Shown here: positions 49,351 through 60,200 of the stretch, in pieces
How positions within the stretch are numbered: position 1 is the first letter of the stretch
Layout: each line of letters begins with the position of its first letter
Assembly: GCA_008694505.1 (NCBI GenBank)
Contig: VZDJ01000219.1
Location: forward strand, 13,210,547 to 13,274,546
DNA: 64,000 nt
Origin: Cyanoderma ruficeps
Lineage: Eukaryota; Chordata; Aves; Passeriformes; Timaliidae
Direction: 5' to 3'
Position numbers and translations under genes: made by a program
The notes under the pieces: generated by a model
Database searches by the model: none
The model's input: only the letters and a program-made list of their open reading frames with translations
What the model was told of the DNA's origin: nothing

Positions 49351-51123
49351 CATGGTTGCTACAAGGGTTTTTAGGGAGTTTAGCTGTTGAAAACACAGAG
49401 ATTCTACTTTTATGTAATATTCATTAAATATTATAATGCAAATTAAATGTTTAAGCCACCCTGTTATACACACACAACCCTTAACAACAAAGCCCTGGGT
49501 GACAGGAGTGTCAGAGAAGATATGTTGGGCTTTCCTCCCTTAGTTTCTGCTGCAAGGTTCTTTATCTAAAGCTTGGATCCAAACCAGGGACTTGTTTTTA
49601 ATTCTTGACGGAAAATAATAACAGGAAATTATGTGGCACTTAAAAAATAATAACCATGCAGTCAAAGGGAAAATGTTCTCCATTCAGTCAGACAACCTTG
49701 CACTGGTTCGGTGATTAAGTGACAATCCAAAATTTAACTCCCTGGAAAATCTACTGTTGTTATAATGCAATTGTACTGTCAGGGCCACGGATAGTTCTGT
49801 CTTTAATAACAATGCAAGAGACACTGAGAGAAATTCCTGCGGTCGTCTGTCCTCCTCAGATACAGTTATCATCCCATAGATCATCGGCTGCACAATAGGC
49901 AAGGGTGTCACAAAGTTTTTGACACAGTTAACACATTAACACATCAGACAAATGCAGGATTTCAGCCAGTTCTCACCAAAGCCAGTGGAAAACTCCAGCA
50001 GAGCCGTGCTGGGCACAGGGATGGTGTCACAGGGATTGTCAATCACGTAGCAAACAAGACAATCCCAGCAGCTTTCTGACATCAGCGTCTGCCTCCACTT
50101 GAGGCTTTGGCAGGGCCTCAGGAAGGACTGGCTCCCTGTCTCCTGCTCTTTCAAACAGCCTGAGAATCACAGGGGTTTGTTGTTTTGGCACAGGCCGTTC
50201 AGAAGGACACTGTCGAGCTTCACGGAGCTGAAATCTGAATTAAGTTTTGTCTTTTCTTCCTGAGTTTCATGTATTTTTAAGCACGGTTTTATTTTTAACC
50301 CCGGCGCTTTACCCAACTTTCTTAAATAAAGCAGAAGAAGCCTTTGCTCTACATCAACCCCACAACCCTAAATCCCAGGTCAGCTCTGAGTGTGCTCTTG
50401 AAGTGTGGTCATATCAGCCAGCGTTCTCTAACCACAGAATGTATTTTCTGAGCAAATGTTTAGTAAAACTCCCATAATTTTGCTGAGCAAGAGTTCACTG
50501 GGATTGATCTGCTCGGGGAAGGAACATCACGGATGAAAACATACTGTTCCTTTTCAGTCACAATACCAACGCAGCAATAAACATTATCTCTCCTGGAAAA
50601 CGAAGCTTAAAACAACAAAATCCTCGTGCAAATGGTGCACAGAAATACCAGAACTCCCAGCTTAAAATAAAAAGCTAAGAAGTAAGAAGAGAGAGGGAAA
50701 TATTTGATATTAATCCTTAGAGCACTAATTCCTGCTGGGTTGAAGATTCAAATGAATGTGTGGCCAAGAGAACCTGATTCTGGAAATAAACTCACAGAAA
50801 CAAAAGCAGGAGTCTGAATCCAAGATAATTTTCCATTTTTGTACAATCAGGGCTGTAAGAGCATAAGCAAACCCCTACATTTTCCTGATCACATGGAAAA
50901 ATATCAGCCCAAGGCTGGAGAGGCAGAGACAGAACATGAAATAGGTGTCACAGAGAACTGAACGAAGCCATTCTCCCCCTTCCTCTTCATTCCTCCCTGT
51001 AGGAGACAGAAAGATAGAGACGTCCACAGATACTGAAGGGTTTGATCTGCAACCTTGGGAGAAGCTCGGATTGATGTAATAAGAAAATGTACACAGACAT
51101 TAAACAGAAAAATCATAGACTTA
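49351..51123. other. Noncoding unique sequence
   Basis: AT-rich unique sequence without a supported gene. About 49660-49930 and 50500-50830 look moderately CNE-like. Nothing else is recognised. Confidence 0.5.
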
Positions 51124-51480
51124 TGTTCCCATGGTTGTAAGAGTGTGCCTTAAATGAGTGGGAAGCTGTACTGGGTAAAATAAAACAGTGAAGAGTTTTA
51201 GGGTGTAGTGGTGTGATTTTATGGGTAAAATAAAACAGTGAAGAGTTTTAGGGTGTAGTGGTGTGATATTATGGAGTAAGTTAGAGGTCTAGATGTTAGA
51301 GTAGAAGTGTGTCCATGAGATGGAAAATTATTGGGTAAAAGTAGAGGCATTGCCACAAAATTAAGCAAAGGTGACAGGTTAGAAAAACAAAATAAACTCT
51401 GTGGCCGCTTTCCATTGGATCAGACTGTCATATATTGCTCTGTAACAAACAAACTAGGTTCACTGCTTTTCACCACGGCT
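51124..51480 (+). mobile_element. Possible LTR-like segment with tandem U3-like repeats
   Basis: A T/G-leaning stretch begins at a TGTTCCCATGG word, carries two 50-bp direct repeats (51173-51274) and reaches AATAAA at 51391-51396. Then comes CTCTGTGGCCGCTTTCC. Direct repeats upstream of a polyadenylation signal fit an LTR (U3 enhancer repeats, then R). I see no clear TATA box, end dinucleotides or target-site duplication, so this is a weak call. Alternatives are a unique region with a local duplication. Confidence 0.3.
51173..51274. repeat. 50-bp tandem duplication (two units)
   Basis: Two adjacent units start at 51173 and 51223 with GGGTAAAATAAAACAGTGAA. They differ at a single base near the end (GATTTTAT versus GATATTAT). 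The near-identity points to a recent duplication. Confidence 0.95.
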
Positions 51481-51639
51481 GACTTCTCACTCCTCTGAAA
51501 ACTCACGACCTCTGAAGCTGATGTTTACCTGAGTAATAAATAAATGGAGGTGGTTACCTCTCTTCATTTCAAGGCATGGCGACACCTCCCCGTCCCTAAC
51601 CCCCCCTCCAAAAATCCTCTGCTGTCGGTGATTTCAGGG
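51481..51639. other. Noncoding sequence before CpG patch
   Basis: Short AT-rich to mixed transition, with nothing recognisable. Confidence 0.4.
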
Positions 51640-51825
51640 CTCAGCACATCCGCAGGAGCCGCAGGGCCGGGGCTGCCCCGCGGGGACATCGCCGCTCTCC
51701 ATCCCCGGGCGTGTGGGGCAGCGGCAGGTGGGGCAGCTCCCTCCGCTCCTCCCGGGGCTCTGCCGCTCTCACAGATGCTGCTCCAGAGCCAGCCCAGCTC
51801 CCGGGGAGGCCGCGGCACGTCCTGC
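51640..51825. promoter_or_regulatory. CpG-rich patch (possible small CpG island)
   Basis: About 18 CpGs lie in roughly 185 bp of GC-rich sequence (ATCCGCAGGAGCCGCAGGGC, CCGCGGGGACATCGCCGCTC, GGAGGCCGCGGCACGTCC). The flanks are CpG-poor. No promoter motif or exon is recognised. It lies just upstream of a CR1, whose own CpGs are fewer. It could be an orphan CpG island. Confidence 0.4.
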
Positions 51826-51967
51826 CCTGCTCTGGCTGGGTTTGAGGGAGAGGGGAAGCAGGAATGTGCTCCCTGCCTCCAGCAGGCTCTGCTCGGCAGA
51901 TGGTGGCTGTGCTGCGGCTGCTCTGCCTGAGTTCTGCATCTGGGGCTGGTGCAGCTCTGAGCAGCAT
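51826..51967. other. Noncoding sequence between CpG patch and CR1
   Basis: GC-rich unique sequence. An antisense open frame of 257 codons (51564-52337) spans the CpG patch, this gap and the CR1, and is not a gene. Confidence 0.45.
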
Positions 51968-52352
51968 TTCGGTGGTCTCCTGTGAGGAAAGGCTGACAGG
52001 TTTGAGATGGTTCAGCTTGAAAAAGAAAAGCTTTGGCGTCACCTGAAGGGAGCCCACGGGAAAGATGGAGGGACTCCACAAGGGATGGAGGGACAGGACA
52101 GGAGGGAATGCCTCCAAACTGACCCAGAGTGGGGTTAGATTGGATATTAGGAAGAAATTCTTTCCTGTGAGGGCGGGCAGGCCCTGGCACAGGGTGCCCA
52201 GAGAAGCTGTGGCTGCCCCTGGATCCCTGGCAGTGCCCAAGGTCAGGTTGGGTGGGTTTGGAGCAGCCTGGGACAGTGGGAGGTGTCCCTGCCCGTGGCA
52301 GGGGGTGGCACTGGATGGGCTTTAAGGTCCCTTCCAACCCATTCTGTAATTT
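51968..52352 (+). mobile_element. CR1 LINE, 5'-truncated 3' end
   Basis: Forward CR1 from about GGAAAGGCTGACAGGTTTGA, through TTAGGAAGAAATTCTTTCC, CTGTGAGGGCGGGCAGGCCC, GCCCAGAGAAGCTGTGGC and CAGTGGGAGGTGTCCCTGCC to TTTAAGGTCCCTTCCAACCC and ATTCTGTAATT. It is relatively well preserved but lacks coding capacity. Confidence 0.95.
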
Positions 52353-52473
52353 GGAGTTGCCCTGGGATTACAAACACAGTGCAAGCACTACCCAAAGGAG
52401 GCTGCCAGCCTCCTGATTCAGAGCCCTCAAAGAAAAATGGTTGAAAAACATGATAAGCAGGTAAATGTCTACC
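52353..52473. other. Short noncoding gap
   Basis: Nothing recognised. Confidence 0.4.
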
Positions 52474-52669
52474 CTGGGGTGGTGATCTATCAAAATCCAG
52501 CATTCATTATCAAACTCTGCCCGACATAATACACTTAACCCCAAATTTTAAGTCACTACAAAAATACTCTCTGTAAACAAAGTGGAAATGTGTCGTAAGC
52601 AACTTCTCTTTATTTCACTACAAAGAATACAATCTATTTTTATTTTAGCTGCAATTCATTGAAGACTGC
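52474..52669 (+). repeat. Dispersed direct repeat, copy A
   Basis: Aligns in the same orientation with 55403-55603. Shared words include CTGGGGTG, ATACACTTA, CACTACAAAAA, ACTCTCT, GTGGAAATGTGT, AACTTCTCTTT, CAAAGAA and GAAGACTGC. Identity is roughly three quarters or better by eye, with small indels. The family is unknown to me. It could be an old transposon or a local duplication. Confidence 0.85.
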
Positions 52670-55402
52670 CTGGTTTACGTGGGAAAGTGGGGAATGAGCA
52701 TTCCCTGCAACGAGTCTGCAGAGGGAAAGAAATGACTTCTCAGAAAGGGCCAAGTTCAGGATTTCAGCCTGCACTTTAAGCAGGGGCTAAGAGTAAAGTC
52801 CTGCCTGCTGGAATTGTGAAATCTCTGTAAGCAAGTTTATAAGCAAGTATTAGCACAGCTGGCAAAGGCTTTCAGCTAGGAAAAAGTTATTCCACTGGTG
52901 AAGACGTGCAGGAGGGAGCAGATGAACTGAAGTCTGAGAAAGCACAGCAGATGGGGGCTGTGTGGACTGGAGGCCTGTCGAGAAGCCACTGCAATATTCA
53001 TGAAGGACTTTAGGTCTTTAGACCAAAATGCCCTAGCAATAGCTATTAGTAAAACATTTTTTTCCTCTATTTTTTTTTCCTGTTGCCTGCACAGACTGGA
53101 GTTTTGCAGGCAGCTGCAATGAAAACTGCTGAAAATGCCAGACAGAGGGAGGAGATGGACCTGGCACAAAATGTGCAGTGAGGAGACTGCTTTGGGATGT
53201 CCTGATGGAGCACTTCAGCCCAGCGATGGAAGCAGCTTGCACTGAGCTGAATGCAAAACTCAGAATAGGAAAAGATGCCTGTTCATACAGAACGTTTTGT
53301 GAAAAGTCAGGTCACAAACAACTGGCCAAAGGAACTCCCAAATCTACATTGGTGAAGAAAAGGGAGGTAGGGAATGAAGCGACTTAGGCAGATTCCCCCA
53401 GGGAAGCAGTAAGAGGAGTCCAGCTGTTAGCTCCATCCGTGTGCAATTTCCACTCCTGCCCTCTCCGGAGGATAAAGCCCTTCCAAAAAGGATTGTGAGT
53501 GAGCTGGCTGAAAGCTGGAGGAGGCCCAAGTGCAAGCTTGTGGCGGGTGTCCCACAGCTCAGAGAGGACCTTGTGTTTCCCACAGGGGTTTGAGGCCAGA
53601 TGCCACCTCCAGGCAGCAAAAAGGTCACCAGTGACAGGGTTGCCCAAGTGCAGGGAAACCACACGGGGGGAACCAGAAGTTGCTGAAGCAGCAGAGTCCC
53701 CATCCCCAACTGTCCCCGAGGCCCAGGCAAAACCCTGGTCAATCAGCTGCCATCAGAGGTAGGACAGTGACAGCCTGGAAACCACACTGCTGCTCAGAAA
53801 TAACTCTCCCCCATGGAAAACGTGCACAGCTCAAGTTCATGGGACTGCAAGAACTGAATAAACTGTAATTATCAGCCTCAGCAGGAGGAATCCAGCTCTT
53901 AGTCGAGTTCATGTCTGTGTACTAATAAATTATAGAGATATGTCAGTGAAATGATGACTGTCTGCAGGGCTCTGGGTGACCTGTCACTTCAGCTACCTGC
54001 TGTTCTACCACGGTGGACTGCAGTTAAATTAACTGAGAAAGGTGCTGCTTTGGAGGGTGTTCATCTCCCTGTTAACTGGGCTAAGTTTTCTCCTGGACAT
54101 TTCCAGTGGGTGGGAATAAGAACAATTGCTGACACTGGGGGCAATTCATGGTTTCCTCACTGTCCCTCTGGGGTGATAGAGATGAACTGCTCCTCCTGTG
54201 GACTTGGAGTAACATTGTGGTGAATCCTGTCCACAAAACCCATTCATGATCCTCCAGGTGTTTGTGCCATTTAAAGGGACTGGTGGGAACCAGTTCCTGC
54301 TGGTCCAAGGGCCGTATTCTGCAGAAAAATGACATAACCAGGTAGTGTCTGCTGGAGAGTCACGTCACAGGGACAGAGGTCGGCGTACCTGGTGTCACAA
54401 GAGAAGAGGCTGGCTCTGAAACAGCTCACTGAGGTAAAGGCTGGCAGATGTAGCAGCAGAAAGAAGAGAAAGGTGTGCTGTGGCTCTCATGAAAGGCCAG
54501 TCCCTTCTGCAGAACTGAAGAATTTGGGAGCCAGCCCTCATCCAAAATGAGGCTGCACTAAAGCCAGAGCGAGCTCTCCAGGAGCTCTGTCATCACTGCA
54601 CTGCTCAGACGGCGAGGGAAGAGAAAATCTGATCCTGGGGCAGAGCCAGAGGCAACTCTGAACTGCCTGAACTGCCCTCAGCACACCCAACTGCAGCAGA
54701 ACGAGATGCCAAGAGGCATTTGGGCACAAGGATTGTCTGCTGAAGCCTTCCTTCACAAATAAATCCACTTTTACCCTGGAGCAGACTCCCAGGATAGGAC
54801 ACCAAGGGAAATGTGTTCATAGTGTAGATACGGTGCCATCAGACTAAAACAGCACCCAAATATCAAAATAAAACAATGATAACCTGCTCCACTGAATGTC
54901 ATTCAAAGCCATAAATGTTCAGGAGATACGTCAGAGGCTGACACGCAGTCAGATTTGGGAAATGAAAACATCCTCGCTTGGGTTATGTTGTTTCTGCCCT
55001 TAAAACACAGACTGAACTTTTGGTAGGAGAATAACAGGCTCCAAATCATTTTAATGAGACAAGAGATGAAATTTGCAGGGACTATACATCAATTTGAGAG
55101 AAATCATATCCTCCTGGCAGGAGATTTAATCATCTGATTATTTCAGGAGACACATTTTGGCATCGGAGCTATTTGTGGGCGCCAAAAAATTGTACAGGTT
55201 TGTTCAAAACTTCACAGAAGAGGCACAGAACTATTATGTCAGCCAATTAATAGAGACTTGTGACTGGAAAAAAGAGCATTCAATCAAATTTGCCTAAAAC
55301 AATCCTTTCTCATGTATCCGAATTCAAAGTACTTCAAAACCAAGCTGATCTGAAATCACCAGCCCATATCCTGCTCTCTTCTTTTAGGCCTTTATGGCTG
55401 CT
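52670..55402. other. Noncoding unique sequence
   Basis: No exon is supported. A T-rich run lies at 53056-53080. About 54890-55340 is CNE-like and holds the palindrome TAATCATCTGATTA at 55127-55140. GC-richer segments at 53380-53760 carry overlapping open frames on both strands without domains. Confidence 0.5.
55127..55140. promoter_or_regulatory. TAATCATCTGATTA palindromic homeodomain-like site
   Basis: TAATCA and its reverse complement TGATTA are separated by two bases. The half-sites fit HOX/PBX-type or paired-like homeodomain binding. It lies in a CNE-like stretch, four bases after another small palindrome (CTCCTGGCAGGAG, 55111-55123). Confidence 0.3.
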
Positions 55403-55603
55403 CTGGGGTGAGGATCCATCAAGGTCAGCTGAATAACACCAGCATCTATTATACAAAATACACTTATCTCCAAAATGTAAATCACTACAAAAACACTCTC
55501 TTTAAACGAGGTGGAAATGTGTTGTGAGAAACTTCTCTTTTTTTTTCACCGCAAAGAACACAACCTAATTTATTTTTTTTATCTGCGATTCACAGAAGAC
55601 TGC
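55403..55603 (+). repeat. Dispersed direct repeat, copy B
   Basis: The partner of 52474-52669 in the same orientation, about 2.93 kb downstream. It has a longer T run (TTCTCTTTTTTTTTCACC) and a short insertion near AGCTGAATAACACCAGC relative to copy A. Confidence 0.85.
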
Positions 55604-58600
55604 AGAATATTGCCATGATGTTTTCTTGTGACTCTCTGTCACAAAGCCACTTTGAACCTCTCCTCGGTGCTCTTTAGCCAGCTGAGGACATCTGTGCTGG
55701 GCTCTGCTTTCCAGGCACAAGGGCAGGAATGTGTCTGGACACAGATGGGCATCCACACATCTCCGAGGGTTCCCTGTGTCAGGAGGGCTCGGCAAGGAGT
55801 ACCCCAAAGGTTTCCATAACCTAACAAATCCTACCCAGCAATGAGGAAATTGAACAGCCTGGGTTTTAGCAAACACAAACCCAAAGGTTTGCTTAGTGCG
55901 TTGAGCCCAGCAGAGGTGTTCACTGAAAGAGAGGCAAACGCTGAGGGAACTCCATAACCCTCCTAGACAGATGCAAAAAAAAAAGAAAAGAAAAAAAAAA
56001 GAAAAAAAAGAATTTGGAAATACCCCAGTGTGTTCCAGCAGCCTATAATGGGACACTGGCTGTGGAAGAAGAATTGCTGGTATGATCTCAGGACTGAAGC
56101 CACTGTAGTCAGCCAGTCTGCCCACAACGATGGGCCAGCCAAGACAATACCAGCCCTGCGCTCACCGATAACCCAGGCCCAAACACAAACTGCATCCCCC
56201 TGACTGACCATGCCACAGAAGCGGGCAGGAGGAGGTGGAAACCCCAGGAACACAGCAGGCTACCTGCTCTCCTAGGTTCAACAGCAGGGAAATTTCTTTT
56301 TGCTGCTTGCAAAAACTCCTAATGGGGTCAGCTGAAATGATGGATGTAAACAGCTCCTCCAGCCACAGGCAGTGCCGGATATTCCTACAAGTACTAAGCT
56401 CCTGTGGGTATTACACAACTGCCTCTATTCAGGAGGCTAAAAAGGAGTTCAGTCCTGCTTGTATATGCTGGAATCATTACATCCAGTGTTCCCATAAATC
56501 ATATAAATGAGTATTACTGTGCCACTGGTTCGGACAGCTGCTGTTATTATTGAAAACCCTCCTGGCAGCCCAAGCCCGGTGCCGTTCGAGCCTTGGTGCA
56601 GTTTGTGCCGGGCTCAACTCTGCGCCCTGCAAAGTTTCCCCAAAAGATTTTGGCAGAGCTGAGGCTGCTGTGCCCGTTCTCCATCACCCAAGGGTGACAC
56701 ATGTTGACACGGAGCCCTGTCACCAGCCATTCATCACTCTGTGCCCCCTCCAGGCTGCTGTGACCCCTTGGAGCAGGGTCTGCTCCACACCCCGAGCCTG
56801 TTTTGCACTTGGGATGAAAGCCCTCGTGTGACACGGGCCACTGGGGAGAGCCACCCAGCCTTCCTGCTGGGGACAGGACAGACACAGATGGAGCTCAGCA
56901 GGAGCTCCCAGGGCACCCAGCAAAGCTGCTGGGGACACAGGAGCACAGGCAGCTGCTAACTGCAGCCAGAGTGCCACCAGTTATCAGAAGAGACACTTGA
57001 CTGAGCACAGAGACTGGAAAAGGCAGAGAGGAGTCCCAGGAGGCAGCAGAAGGCCACGGACACCCTTGTCTGTGGTCTTGTTCTGCACATTCCAGCCCCG
57101 AGTCAGCTCTGGCTGAACCTCTCACCCACACACTAATTTATTCCTGTGGGTTTTCAAGAAACGGGAATTCTGAAACAAGATGTACAGAAAGTTTAGTACA
57201 TGGTGTTAAAGCTAGCATCCATCATACCAGCTCTCCCTCTCCAATGAATTCGTTCTGCTTGTTATTATCATCTGTCTATATTCATAAACAATACCCTTAT
57301 GATTTTTTCCATGCCTATTTATTTCCTCAGTCACCGACTTGGTTTCCCAAGGCTATCAGAAAATTACATATAAATATTTATATAAACAGATCTCTGTTTT
57401 GAAACAGTCCCCAGCTACTTCTGAATGCAACATGACATCAACCCCCAATCAAGGCTTGCTTGGCACATGGAACCCACTACTGACTATGAAAATGGGTGTA
57501 GCTGAAATAGCCCCAGGAGAGGACCCACCAAACTCATATCCAGAATATATTTCAGTAAATATGGGGCCCAGGATTGGCACATGGATGGGCAAAACTCTTG
57601 GGGAGGTGGGAGAACAATTTCCTGAGGGGCCATTCGTGCACCAGCCAGATTTGCTGTTAGAGCTGCACCACAGTTTGTTCAGGGGTTGAAAGCATTGAGC
57701 TGCACTCCTGGACACATTTCCAGATTAAAATCTGATTACACCAGCACAGAGAAGACAGCAAGTATTATCTCTGCGGGTTTTTTCGTGCAAAAAACAGCGT
57801 CCAGCCGTTCTTCCATTTTGGGTTATAAAGTAATTTGGAATGAGGAGAAAAAAAAAACCTTCTGAAATAATCCCTTTGCAGACACAGAAACTGCCATGGA
57901 CGGTGCCATGCTGATGAGCCCAGCTATAATCCAATCTTTGCTTTCTGCTGACTGGCTGAGCTCTGGTGGTTTATGATGTCAGAGGAACCCCTCAAAAGAA
58001 TTATAGCCTTTTAGTCAGCTCTGAACCACGTATTATTATGAACACTAAACTGGTTCGAGTGCTCTTTTGGTCTCGCTCTAACATTAGACAAAGTCTCAAG
58101 CAATTACCTATCTCTTCAAGGAATGTGTTTTCCTTGGCCTGGGATCCTGCTGGAAGCAGGAGGGAACATTTGTGGACACAACTTCCCCAGAGCCAGCACA
58201 CAGCAAGGTACAAACACCAGGACAGGGCTCCCGTCACCACAGCCCCACAAAATAAAAGGCTTCCACCACAAGCACATCTTAACTATTCATCGTAAAAACA
58301 CCTCAAATAAACACAGATAGGGGTGATGCAGGCGAGAGGCACATCGTGGTGGATAAAAACTACATTAATTTGAGAACAGATGCCAGCATTAGCCCTGCAC
58401 AAAGAGGGGTTCAGGCCGGTTCCTGTACCCAAGTGGCCCCAGTGAGCTCCATGACAGCAGCAGGACCTTCATTTGTGTTTTAAAATTGCCTATTCCAGTA
58501 TTGGTGGCTGGAGCAGGACCACAGCTCTGGGACTCTGCTCGCTACAACTGACCCCTGGTTTTTCTAAGCCTGGCTCGTAACTGCTGAGATTTGGAGAATC

Positions 58601-60173
58601 TTTTCAGCCTCAACTGACAATCAACCATTTACTTAAAAGCATGTTTTGTTTTGTTTTGTTTTTTTAATGTGAATTTCAACTCAGAGTACTCATTATTGCA
58701 CAGGAAGAACACAAACCTATAAATTGTGCCATGTAGGTCACGGATGCAATGCCTGTAAGCCAACATGGTCAACAGGCCGTGCTGTGTGTCAGAGCATCTG
58801 CCCAGATCCCACAGGAGTGAAAAGAGACGTCCTGCCAACCTATAGGAACATTTGGACCTGTGTGTTAGTTATTGTCTGATCCAACCGAGAAGTCCCAGAG
58901 CAGTGGGAAGTAAAAAGTGAAATGTGGCTGTGGAAGGCCAGCGAGAGCCCAAGATCAGACTGCAGAGATGATTTTCTCTCTCACTGCTTTTACCAGCCCT
59001 GCAGGATTGCACTGAATCTCTTGGGTTCAACATAAAAAAACAAAACCCAAGCCTTAATTCCATCAGCAGCTGTTGGCTTCTGCAGGGCCATTCCCAGGAG
59101 CAGCAGATGCTCTGTGGATCCCAGGTCAGCTCAGCTGAGAGCAGCCAGGGCAGCTCCAGAGCATTGTATTGTTTGGACTCTGATTGTGGAATCGCTGCTC
59201 TGTGCAGCCTGTGGGTGGTGACTCGGGTGCTATAATTACCACTCTAATTACATTGGCACGTTTCCTTCTTGGCAAGCCCCATGGAATTACAGTCCCGTTA
59301 CCTGACCTGGGTTTCTGATAGTCCTACCACAATGGGCTGGAGCATTTTGCTTTTGGTCTGGCCACAAGTTGTTAGGATTAGTGCGGATCGCAAGGCCAGG
59401 ATTGCCAAGGTAAGTTTGGGGGTTTTTTTTCCAGAGGAAAAAAAATGTGTCAACGTCCACTTGGACTGCAAGTATTACTTGTGGCTCCTCCACGAGGTGA
59501 GGAGGAGGAGGAGGAATGGAGGAACCAGAACACTGGAAGGGTCTGACACTTCAGGGGAGAAGGGACTAGCAAATCTTGCCCATCTTTAACTTCTGCCTCA
59601 TGTAACTGCATCATAAACACACAAAAATTGGGTGTGTCTGATAAATAAGTCAGCTGGGACACTTGATTAAATTATTTGCATTGGGCTTTGGCATTAATGC
59701 CATAGTGATAATTCTCATCTCTCCTGTAGATACTGCTCAGGATTTGGTGGGTTCAAAAACCCAAAACCAGCCTGTGTTGCAGGTGGAACCCAGCTCACCT
59801 CTGGATTTGATGCTGCCCATAACCGAGCCCACGTCAACCTTGAGTCACAGAAAACAAAGAGGATGCTTTATGCACCACGGGGTCTTCAGCTGGGGGACCC
59901 AGAAAAAGCTTTTTTGCTCTCTCCCAAAATCAAACAGGGTTTCTGCAGAAGAGCTGCGAGGAGTTTCCATGCTCCTCCAAGCTGGATCCCACCCTGCAGC
60001 CCTGGGCTGGAGCCGGAGCTGTGTCCCAGCAGGCCGTGGTCTGGATGAAACCAGAGACTCCACTGCAGATCTTCTCCAGATCCTTCTTTCCTTTATAGCA
60101 CTCAGGGGGATTCGGTTTTGGTGACTTTGCTGAGCAATTCTCTGAACCAAAGCTGCTTCTTGAAACTCTCCAG
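55604..60173. other. Noncoding unique sequence
   Basis: No exon is supported. An A/G-rich low-complexity run lies at 55976-56012 and a TTTTG run at 58643-58667. A 116-codon forward frame at 57339-57689 lies in AT-rich sequence and has no recognised domain. About 59210-59420 looks CNE-like, with paired TAATTAC words at 59234-59252. A GAG run lies at 59497-59517. Confidence 0.5.
55976..56012. repeat. A-rich/purine low-complexity tract
   Basis: Poly-A is interrupted by single Gs, almost pure purine over 35 bases. Confidence 0.8.
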
Positions 60174-60200
60174 TTGTTTTGTTTTGTTTTGTTTTGTTTT
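60174..60200. repeat. (GTTTT)n microsatellite
   Basis: About five units of GTTTT in a row. The antisense 228-codon open frame at 59845-60531 reads through it as a K/T/N/Q-rich peptide, which supports treating that frame as noncoding. Confidence 0.9.

Noticed and set aside
51564..52337. 257-codon antisense open frame
   Set aside because: It spans a CpG-rich patch and an antisense CR1 and has no domain. Open frames are expected in GC-rich sequence.
57339..57689. 116-codon open frame in AT-rich sequence
   Set aside because: It is longer than expected for its composition, but there is no homology I recognise and no splice sites at its ends. Kept only as a remark.
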